Shown here piece by piece: positions 1 through 5,954 of a stretch of DNA of 6,560 nt. This DNA is from an uncultured Erysipelotrichaceae bacterium (GTDB lineage: Bacteria; Bacillota_I; Bacilli_A; RF39; UBA660): NCBI GenBank assembly GCA_902767005.1, contig CACXFY010000058.1:1-6560 (forward strand), given 5' to 3'. The notes below the pieces were generated by a model, which was not told the DNA's origin, ran no database searches, and was given only the letters and a program-made list of their open reading frames with translations. A program made the translations under genes and the position numbers. Position 1 is the stretch's first letter. Each line of letters opens with the position of its first letter.

Positions 1-1134
1 AAGATCTTTAATCTTAACTGTAATCTTTTCTCTATCATTTCTTCTAACTACTACAACTTCGCCTTTTTCAATATCTTTAGGTCCAATTTCAATTCTAACT
101 GGAATACCTAACATTTCTTGTTCAGCAAATTTATATCCTGGTGACTTCTCACTATCATCAATCTTAGCTCTAATACCAGCTGCTTTTAAACTATCAAGTA
201 GTTTATTAGCCTCATCAAGTACTCCTTCTTTATGTTGAGCAATTGGTATAATCATAGCTTGAGTAGGTGCTATTCTTGGAGGTAATACTAATCCAGAATC
301 ATCACCATGTACCATAATTAAAGCTCCAATTGTACGAGTACTTAATCCCCAACTAGTTTCGTAGCAACTATGTAATTTATTTTCTTTATCTAAATACTTA
401 ATATCGAAGGCATCAGGGAATCCTGATCCAAAGAAATGTGAAGTAGCAGATTGTAAACTCTTACCATCATGCATCATAGCTTCAATTGTATAAGTATCTT
501 CAGCTCCAGCAAATTTATCACTCTCAGTCTTTTTACCAACTACTAGTGGAATTGCTAAATCATCTTGAACAAAGTCAATATATACTTGCCACATTTGAAT
601 AGTACGCTCTTCAGCTTCTTCATAAGTAGCATGTAGAGTATGACCTTCTTGCCATAAGAACTCTCTACTTCTTAAAAATGGTCTAGTAGTTTTCTCCCAT
701 CTTAATACTGTATTCCATTGGTTCCATACGAATGGTAAATCTCTATATGATTTAGTTTTAGCTTTCCATAAGTCACAGAATAATGTTTCAGATGTAGGTC
801 TAATACACATTCTTTCTTCTAATTCTTCTCCTCCACCTTGAGTAACCCAAGCAACTTCAGGAGCAAATCCTTCAATATGTTTAGCTTCTTTCTTAAGAAG
901 ACTCTCTGGTATAAGCACCGGTAGATATACATTCTCCACACCAGTATCTTTAAATCTTTGATCTAGGTCTTTCTGAATGTTCTCCCAGATGGCATAACCA
1001 TTCGGCAAATAATTTAAACATCCTTTAACACTAGAATAATCACATAACTTTGCTTCTCTAACAACATCTGTATACCATTGAGCAAAGTCTTCATCTCTCG
1101 ATGTTATTTTTTGTACAAATTTATCATTTGCCAT
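1..1134 (-). CDS. proS: Prolyl-tRNA synthetase, archaeal/eukaryote-type (type 3), 3' end outside window
   Basis: Class II aminoacyl-tRNA synthetase that charges tRNA-Pro with proline in the cytoplasm. The reading frame is open from the ATG at 1134 to the window edge, giving 378 residues of an expected 470-480, so the distal anticodon-binding part and C-terminal domain are missing. Visible motifs: the motif-2 region around residues 108-170 (RPTSET at 112-117, [10 protein letters not shown] at 157-166), and the type-3 signature TSWGLSTR (260-267) followed by [12 protein letters not shown] (276-287), which is motif 3 and the start of the anticodon-binding domain. The roughly 180-residue editing insertion of bacterial-type ProRS is absent, as expected for type 3. 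The start is supported by an AGAGGAGA ribosome binding site about 6-7 bases upstream (reverse strand of about 1141-1148) and a matching N-terminus. The gene is divergent from the L,D-transpeptidase operon. Family assignment is secure. Confidence 0.97.
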   Translation of the reverse strand, partial: MANDKFVQKITSRDEDFAQWYTDVVREAKLCDYSSVKGCLNYLPNGYAIWENIQKDLDQRFKDTGVENVYLPVLIPESLLKKEAKHIEGFAPEVAWVTQGGGEELEERMCIRPTSETLFCDLWKAKTKSYRDLPFVWNQWNTVLRWEKTTRPFLRSREFLWQEGHTLHATYEEAEERTIQMWQVYIDFVQDDLAIPLVVGKKTESDKFAGAEDTYTIEAMMHDGKSLQSATSHFFGSGFPDAFDIKYLDKENKLHSCYETSWGLSTRTIGALIMVHGDDSGLVLPPRIAPTQAMIIPIAQHKEGVLDEANKLLDSLKAAGIRAKIDDSEKSPGYKFAEQEMLGIPVRIEIGPKDIEKGEVVVVRRNDREKITVKIKDL

Positions 1135-1164
1135 AAAAAATCTCCTCTCTTTCAACATGTATAA

Positions 1165-1194
1165 ATTTTAACATAATAACCCCAAGAAAGTAAA
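1165..1194 (-). promoter_or_regulatory. Predicted sigma-A promoter of proS
   Basis: On the reverse strand, TTTACT (1189-1194) lies 18 bases upstream of TAAAAT (1165-1170), and TGT directly before the -10 box makes it an extended -10. Transcription would start near 1158, leaving a leader of only about 25 bases. That leader carries the AGAGGAGA ribosome binding site and has no room for a T-box. Pattern match only. Confidence 0.5.
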
Positions 1195-1209
1195 CAAAAA
1201 CATTTATAA

Positions 1210-1238
1210 TTGTTCTATATCTTATTTTGTGATACTAT
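1210..1238 (+). promoter_or_regulatory. Predicted sigma-A promoter of the L,D-transpeptidase operon
   Basis: TTGTTC (1210-1215) and TACTAT (1233-1238) are separated by 17 bases, and TGA at 1230-1232 gives an extended -10. The predicted start near 1245 leaves a leader of about 30 bases before the ATG at 1277. It would drive both plus-strand genes up to the terminator near 3500-3525. Good spacing and extended -10, but a pattern match only. Confidence 0.55.
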
Positions 1239-1276
1239 GTAATAGTATAGAGAATAAATCATTATGAGGTGAGCAA

Positions 1277-2719
1277 ATGTTAATTTTATTTGATGCATGT
1301 GAGAGTTTGGGAATTTTAAAAACAGTTATGTTTATTATGAATATTGTTAAAATAATATGCATAATTGCTCCAATATTATTAATGTTAATGTTAATGATAG
1401 ACTTTGCCAAAAATGTTATTTCAAAAGACGAAGAAGAAACAAAAAAGAACTTTAATAAATCAATAAAAAGAATAATTGCTTGTATTCTTATTTTCTTTGT
1501 GCCCACAATTGTTGCTTTTATAATGAATATATTAGGTGACCTAGGAGTAGATTATGCTAAATGTATAACAAATGCTAATAGTGAATATATTGCTCTCTTA
1601 GAACAAAAAGAAAAAAATAAATTTTCAAGTACTTCATCTACAACTAAATCAACTACTAAACCATCTTCATCAAGTTCTACTAATACTAAAGAAGCAACTG
1701 AGAAAAGTAAACCTAAAATTATTAATTTTAAGTTAGACAAAGATTTTATTGTACTTGGACATTATAATGGTAATAGAATAAGTAAAAAGAAAATAATAAT
1801 ATATAATGATAAAGGTAAAAAATTAAGTAATAAAAGATATTTTTTTAAAATCAGTAAACCAATCGCAACAATTGATTCTAATGGTAAGATAACAGCTCAA
1901 TTTGCTGGAAAAGCAACTATAAAAGTAATAGATAAAAATGATTCTAAAAACTACAAAAAAATAAAATTAGTTGTTATAAAAGCTACTTATACAAAAGCTG
2001 TAACAAATAAAAAAGTAACAGCCTATAATTTATCAAATAATTCTAAAGTAAAATTACCAAAAGGAGCATCTGGTATTTATAATGGAGCTGCCATGGATTT
2101 ACCAAAAGATAGTAATACTAAATTTTATTATCATGGAGATATTTTAAAAGTAGATAATAATTACTATCAAGTACCATATACTTCAGTTACTCCAATCGCT
2201 TATTATGTATCAAAACCATATAGTCAAGAAGTTGCTGAAGAATTCATTAATTCTAATAATTTTAGTAGTAACACTAAATACTTATTCTGGGTAGATCAAG
2301 GAACAGAAATGAATTATTATTTTGAATTCTCACGTGGTAAATGGCATCTTAAAAATTCTTTTGAAATAAATACTGGTGATGTCCTAGGTTTAAATGCTAG
2401 ATATAATGGTGGTAATTGTAATGGTACATCTAAAAACTCTACTTTTTCAGATAGTCTAGGAGAATGTAATAGTTTTAGTGATAATCAAGTAGATATTAGA
2501 AGATTAGATAAAAACTATAAAGGTAGTTGGGTAGGTCTAAAATATGCTGTCTTCAATCATAAAGATAATGGTGGAGGATGGTTAGGAGCATGGCATGAAG
2601 GTTATTCAGCACCAAGAGAACCAAAAAGTCATGGTTGTGTTCGTCATAGATCACAAGTAATGATCTGGATAAGAGATAATTATCATAAATTTGCAGGAAG
2701 TAGAATAATTAATTTTTAA
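1277..2719 (+). CDS. Membrane-anchored multidomain L,D-transpeptidase (YkuD) with pilin-like two-helix N-terminus
   Basis: A 480-residue protein that probably acts on peptidoglycan outside the membrane. Residues 12-41 and 65-87 are hydrophobic helices around a charged loop (KNVISKDEEETKKNFNKSIKR, read in two parts at 45-64), resembling the Mbov_0395/VirB2-type pilin-like module; the Lys-rich loop predicts both termini outside. Then follow a Ser/Thr/Lys linker (116-142) likely to span the wall, an Ig-like segment (about 147-235, with the Big_2-like GKITAQFAGKATIKV at 203-217), an SH3-like segment (about 238-305) and a YkuD domain (about 333-466). Catalytic residues visible are His440 and SHGCVR (451-456), with Cys454 the expected nucleophile and Arg456 conserved. 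YkuD enzymes make 3-3 crosslinks or attach proteins to peptidoglycan. Oddities: no clear TPxG motif, and a Cys-bearing insert (Cys381, Cys397). The start has GAGGTGAG at 1266-1273. The catalytic domain is secure; the N-terminal family and substrate are inferred. Confidence 0.88.
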   Translation: MLILFDACESLGILKTVMFIMNIVKIICIIAPILLMLMLMIDFAKNVISKDEEETKKNFNKSIKRIIACILIFFVPTIVAFIMNILGDLGVDYAKCITNANSEYIALLEQKEKNKFSSTSSTTKSTTKPSSSSSTNTKEATEKSKPKIINFKLDKDFIVLGHYNGNRISKKKIIIYNDKGKKLSNKRYFFKISKPIATIDSNGKITAQFAGKATIKVIDKNDSKNYKKIKLVVIKATYTKAVTNKKVTAYNLSNNSKVKLPKGASGIYNGAAMDLPKDSNTKFYYHGDILKVDNNYYQVPYTSVTPIAYYVSKPYSQEVAEEFINSNNFSSNTKYLFWVDQGTEMNYYFEFSRGKWHLKNSFEINTGDVLGLNARYNGGNCNGTSKNSTFSDSLGECNSFSDNQVDIRRLDKNYKGSWVGLKYAVFNHKDNGGGWLGAWHEGYSAPREPKSHGCVRHRSQVMIWIRDNYHKFAGSRIINF

Positions 2720-2730
2720 GAGGTGAGCAC

Positions 2731-3513
2731 ATGAAAAAGAAACATAAAAAAACAACAATTATTTATATTCTTGTCATAGTAATAATCATATTATTATTGA
2801 TATTATTTCTAAATTACCATCTAAATTATGTTAAAAGAACAGTGATTGATAATAGAAGTACTTGGGACATAATATCTCCAAGTGATACATCTATGAGTGG
2901 AGACTTAATAGGTTCCTTATATGAAAAAGATTATAATGTATTAGAATTATCTGATGAATTATTATCTTCAATATTTGTTGATTATTATCTAACAAATTAT
3001 ACTTTTTTTACTGAGGAAAACAAAAAAGATGATATTACTTATGAAAAAGTATTAACAAAAGAAGAAGCACATGAAATATCAAAAAAAATATTTGGTCCAG
3101 ATTATAATGTTGTATTAGAGTCAATAGAGTATGGCTGTAATAGATACTTAAAAAAAGAGAATAATAATTATATAATTGGTTCTAATGATCCAGATACTTG
3201 TGGACTATTTAATCCTAAGAAAACAAGTCTTTATAAATCATTTATAACAAATTATAAAAAAGAAAAAGATTATATAAATATTGAATTAAAAGTAGCTTAT
3301 ATAGAAGCCAATACTTCTAATAATAAATTAATATATCAAGCTTTTACTAATAAAGATAAAAAAGAAATAATTAATAGTAATTATAATTCTAAATGTTTAT
3401 ATGAATCTACTAATAATAATTGCTACAACAATTTTAGTAATTACATAGTCACATTAAAAAAAGCTAGCGATAGAAAATATTATTTTTATAGTATAAAAAA
3501 AGAGAAGAATTAA
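2731..3513 (+). CDS. Single-pass exported membrane protein of unknown function, partner of the L,D-transpeptidase
   Basis: I do not recognise this 260-residue protein. It has a Lys-rich cytoplasmic start (MKKKHKKTT), one strongly hydrophobic helix (about 9-28, mostly Ile/Leu/Val) and a hydrophilic remainder predicted outside the cell. The outer part holds four cysteines (136, 157, 222, 231), which could pair as disulfides, and many Asn, Tyr and Lys residues. A segment near 107-123 (VLTKEEAHEISKKIFGP) reads as a helix-rich start of a small folded domain. No catalytic motif is visible. It starts 11 bases after the preceding stop codon, with its own GAGGTGAG site (2720-2727) ending 3 bases before the ATG, so it is almost certainly co-transcribed with the L,D-transpeptidase. 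A role as a cofactor, anchor or substrate of that enzyme is inferred from context only. The last codons form one arm of the downstream hairpin. Confidence 0.85.
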   Translation: MKKKHKKTTIIYILVIVIIILLLILFLNYHLNYVKRTVIDNRSTWDIISPSDTSMSGDLIGSLYEKDYNVLELSDELLSSIFVDYYLTNYTFFTEENKKDDITYEKVLTKEEAHEISKKIFGPDYNVVLESIEYGCNRYLKKENNNYIIGSNDPDTCGLFNPKKTSLYKSFITNYKKEKDYINIELKVAYIEANTSNNKLIYQAFTNKDKKEIINSNYNSKCLYESTNNNCYNNFSNYIVTLKKASDRKYYFYSIKKEKN

Positions 3514-3525
3514 TATTCTTCTCTT
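3495..3525. terminator. Bidirectional intrinsic terminator between convergent genes
   Basis: A perfect 11-base-pair stem, AAGAGAAGAAT (3500-3510) with ATTCTTCTCTT (3515-3525), closes a TAAT loop (3511-3514). On the minus strand it is followed by a run of T (complement of A at 3495-3500), a good U-tract for the phosphoesterase transcript. On the plus strand the following TATTTATTA is only moderately T-rich, so termination of the operon may be weaker. The hairpin overlaps both stop codons: the plus-strand TAA (3511-3513) is in the loop and the minus-strand TAA (3526-3524) is at the stem edge. Confidence 0.8.
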
Positions 3526-4438
3526 ATTTATTACTTATTCTAAAGAAATTAATACTAGGTCTATTAAATAATCTAAATTTACCATCTATTCCTAAACCAC
3601 TAGATACATATAATTCACTATTATCTAACTTATAATAAGCATTTCTATATTTTTTAGAACCATCTATTCTTTTTATATTACCAATAATTGGTATTCTAAT
3701 TTCTCCTAAATGTGAATGACCAGCTAAATATAAATCACTAGGATTAGTATTAATAAAATCATCTACATTATCAGCTTCATGCATAATACTAATAGAATAA
3801 ATATTACTATTATGACTAGCTTCACTATAATACTTTAAAGTCTTAGTAATATCACCTAAACCAGATAGAGTAGAACTAAGTCCATTAATAATTATTGGAT
3901 TATTATCATCTTTATATATTAAGTCATAATCATTATTAAGTACATTAAATCCACTCTGTGTCATTATAGTATTATAACTAACTCCATCTTCTTCACCAAT
4001 AATAGCATATTTACCAATAGTAGAATCAATACTATTTAATTGTTTAATTAATTGCTCTTGCTCTTTATTCTCTAAATCATAATGATCATCAACTAAATCT
4101 CCAGTAAAGACAACTATATCTGGATTTCTCTCATTAATTAATTTAACTATTTTTTTAACTTCATTCATATTCATAGTTGTACCATAATGTAAATCACTAA
4201 AATGAATTATTTTAGTACCATTAAAACTATCTGGTATCTTTTTATTAATTATTCTTTTTTCATTAACTATTATCCAAGTATTAGAAATATATGTAGTATA
4301 AAGCATAAAGATAATACTTAAAAAGAATAATAAAACTAGTATCTTTAATATCTTAATAATTATCTTCTTTCTTTTATCTCTATTTTCTTCACTAAATATT
4401 TCATCTTGGATCTTTTGACTCATTTCTTCTCTAGTCAT
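3524..4438 (-). CDS. Membrane-anchored calcineurin-like metallophosphoesterase (YkuE/YaeI type) with altered GNHD motif
   Basis: A 304-residue protein with a charged cytoplasmic start, one membrane helix (about 26-47) and a calcineurin-like phosphoesterase domain predicted on the outer face. Family motifs in order: SDLHYG (81-86; Asp82 and His84 as metal ligands), GDLVDDH (113-119; Asp114), a position where GNHD or GNHE is expected but GEED is read (148-151), MHEAD (219-223; His220, usually HxPD), and GHSHLGEIRIP (240-250; His241 and His243). Thus the metal-bridging Asn and the catalytic His of motif III are both replaced by Glu, while the other metal ligands remain. The C-terminal YVSSGLGIDG (277-286) fits the YkuE/YaeI subgroup, whose substrates are poorly defined and may be cell-envelope phosphoesters. 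The ATG at 4438 has a GGTGAT site 3 bases upstream. It converges on the operon with a 10-base gap. The fold is secure; activity is uncertain. Confidence 0.92.
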   Translation of the reverse strand: MTREEMSQKIQDEIFSEENRDKRKKIIIKILKILVLLFFLSIIFMLYTTYISNTWIIVNEKRIINKKIPDSFNGTKIIHFSDLHYGTTMNMNEVKKIVKLINERNPDIVVFTGDLVDDHYDLENKEQEQLIKQLNSIDSTIGKYAIIGEEDGVSYNTIMTQSGFNVLNNDYDLIYKDDNNPIIINGLSSTLSGLGDITKTLKYYSEASHNSNIYSISIMHEADNVDDFINTNPSDLYLAGHSHLGEIRIPIIGNIKRIDGSKKYRNAYYKLDNSELYVSSGLGIDGKFRLFNRPSINFFRISNK

Positions 4439-4453
4439 AGTATCACCATCTTA

Positions 4454-4462
4454 ATTGTATCA
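4454..4462 (-). promoter_or_regulatory. Possible extended -10 promoter of the phosphoesterase gene
   Basis: The reverse strand reads TGATACAAT, a near-consensus extended -10. No good -35 lies 16-18 bases upstream, and transcription from here would leave a leader of only about 10 bases before the ATG at 4438. An alternative is the good -35 TTGACT (4500-4505, reverse strand), but its correctly spaced -10 is poor. Tentative. Confidence 0.3.
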
Positions 4463-4498
4463 TAATATTATTTATTTATCTTTAATAAAATAAATTAC

Positions 4499-4527
4499 TA
4501 GTCAACACTTTACTTATATTGTATAAT
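4499..4527 (+). promoter_or_regulatory. Predicted sigma-A promoter of the FAD dehydrogenase/cyclophilin pair
   Basis: A perfect TATAAT (4522-4527) lies 17 bases downstream of TAGTCA (4499-4504), a 4/6 match to the -35 consensus. The start would fall near 4534, putting the 5' end at about the GGTGAT ribosome binding site and giving a very short leader. This also argues against the upstream GTG start. Confidence 0.5.
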
Positions 4528-4536
4528 AAAAAATGT

Positions 4537-4542
4537 GGTGAT
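4537..4542 (+). promoter_or_regulatory. Ribosome binding site that fixes the dehydrogenase start at 4547
   Basis: GGTGAT sits 4 bases before the ATG at 4547. The longer in-frame reading from GTG at 4535 would place this site inside the coding sequence and leave no ribosome binding site upstream. The protein from 4547 begins MKYDVAIIGAGPAG, with the usual 2-4 residues before the first Rossmann strand. Confidence 0.7.
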
Positions 4543-4546
4543 AAAA

Positions 4547-5953
4547 ATGAAATATGATGTAGCGATAATAGGAGCTGGTCCAGCTGGATTATTTACAGCT
4601 TATGAGTTAATAACAAAAAATAAAAAATTAAAAGTAGTACTAATAGAACGTGGATCAAATGTTGAAAATAGAGTATGTCCCATGAATAAAAAAGGAATAC
4701 CTTGTCAAAATTGTAATCCATGTGCCATACTTTCTGGATATGGAGGAGCCGGTACTTTTTCTGATGGTAAATTAAACTTTATACCTAAATTAGGTAAAAG
4801 TGATTTAACTAAATATATGTTAGAATCAGAAGCAAATAAATTAATAGATGAAACAGAAGAAATATTTAATAAATTTAAAATGGACGCTGAAGTATATCCA
4901 TCTAATATGGATGAAGCAAATGAAATAAAGAAAAAAGTCGCAATCGCTGGAGCCAAACTATTAGTTATAAAACAAAAACACCTAGGAAGTGATCATTTAC
5001 CAGAATATATTCAAGGTATAAGTGATTTCTTAAAGGATAAAGGTGTAGAACAACTAGATAGATGTGATGTAATTGATATAAGTACTAAGAATGAATTAGA
5101 ACATATTATTACTTATAAACATAATAAACAAGAAGAAAAGATAAAAGCAAAATATGTTGTAGTGGCGCCAGGAAGAACTGGAGCTAAATGGGTTCAAGAA
5201 TTAGCTGATAAATATCAAATACCATATTTATCTCAATCAATAGAAATAGGTGTTAGAGTAGAAGTAAGAAAAGACATTATGGAAGAGATTACTAATGTAA
5301 TATATGATCCAACTATCTTTATTAAGACTGATACATATGGTGATGAAATAAGAACATTCTGTACTAATCCAGGTGGTTTTGTTGCTAAAGAAAATTACTA
5401 TGGATATATATGTGTAAATGGTCATGCACTAAAAGATGTTAAAAGCAATAATACAAACTTTGCTTTTATATCTAAAGTTAATTTAACACAACCAGTTACT
5501 AATACACGTCTATATGGAGAAAGTATAGCAAGAATAGCTAATGTCTTAGGAGATGGAAAACCTATTATTCAATCTCTAAAAGACTTAAGAAATGGAAGAC
5601 GTAGTGAATGGCATAGAATTAATAAAGGCTTTATAGAACCAACTCTAAAAGATTGTGTAGCAGGAGATTTAGCCTTAGTAATGCCACATAGAATTATATC
5701 TAATATATTAGAAGGTTTAGAAACTCTAGATAAGATAATACCTGGTGTTAATAATGATGATACATTATTATATGGTCCAGAAATAAAATTTTTCTCTAAT
5801 GAAATAGAAACAGATACTAAATTCAAACTAAGAGATGATAATATTTACTTTATCGGTGATGGAGCTGGCAAGGCTGGTAATATTGTTACTGCTGCCGCAA
5901 CTGGTTTAGTCGCTGCAAGAGATATTATCGATAGAATTAAAGAAGGAGATTAA
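4547..5953 (+). CDS. FAD-dependent dehydrogenase of the COG2509 family
   Basis: A 468-residue soluble flavoprotein. The N-terminal dinucleotide-binding fold is clear: the GxGxxG motif GAGPAG (9-14) follows the first beta strand, and an acidic residue (Glu34 in VLIERG) follows the second. Then comes the family's cysteine cluster, Cys44, Cys53, Cys56 and Cys59 (CP...CQNCNPC), and GYGGAGTFSDGKL (64-76), the hallmark of COG2509. APGRTG (207-212) is the second FAD-contact motif, SIEIGVRVEV (231-240) lies in the substrate domain, and the C-terminal IYFIGDGAGKAG (433-444) is the third FAD-binding motif. Length is normal for the family. The cysteines could bind metal or be redox-active; the reaction and substrate are not established to my knowledge. 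The TAA at 5951-5953 is followed one base later by the cyclophilin gene, whose AAGGAG site lies in this gene's last codons, so the two are likely co-transcribed. Family is secure; function is unknown. Confidence 0.93.
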   Translation: MKYDVAIIGAGPAGLFTAYELITKNKKLKVVLIERGSNVENRVCPMNKKGIPCQNCNPCAILSGYGGAGTFSDGKLNFIPKLGKSDLTKYMLESEANKLIDETEEIFNKFKMDAEVYPSNMDEANEIKKKVAIAGAKLLVIKQKHLGSDHLPEYIQGISDFLKDKGVEQLDRCDVIDISTKNELEHIITYKHNKQEEKIKAKYVVVAPGRTGAKWVQELADKYQIPYLSQSIEIGVRVEVRKDIMEEITNVIYDPTIFIKTDTYGDEIRTFCTNPGGFVAKENYYGYICVNGHALKDVKSNNTNFAFISKVNLTQPVTNTRLYGESIARIANVLGDGKPIIQSLKDLRNGRRSEWHRINKGFIEPTLKDCVAGDLALVMPHRIISNILEGLETLDKIIPGVNNDDTLLYGPEIKFFSNEIETDTKFKLRDDNIYFIGDGAGKAGNIVTAAATGLVAARDIIDRIKEGD

Positions 5954-5954
5954 T

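Noticed and set aside
1222..1506. Antisense open frame of 94 codons opposite the start of the transpeptidase gene
   Set aside because: It mirrors the hydrophobic-helix codons of the plus-strand gene, runs into the divergent promoter region, and has no convincing ribosome binding site or family match.
1277..1540. Conjugation or type IV secretion locus suggested by the pilin-like N-terminus
   Set aside because: No VirB4, VirB6, VirD4, relaxase or other transfer genes are present, and the neighbours are chromosomal housekeeping genes.
1840..1846. Run of seven T inside the transpeptidase gene as a possible phase-variation tract
   Set aside because: Runs of this length are expected by chance in such AT-rich sequence, and the frame is intact with no repeat structure nearby.
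4535..4546. Upstream GTG start for the flavoprotein, adding four residues
   Set aside because: These bases contain the ribosome binding site for the ATG at 4547, and no site lies upstream of the GTG.
4705..4956. Antisense open frame of 83 codons opposite the flavoprotein gene, along with similar ones at 1552-1740, 5237-5425 and 5569-5826
   Set aside because: All lie wholly inside well-supported genes, with low-complexity or unrecognisable products and no initiation signals.
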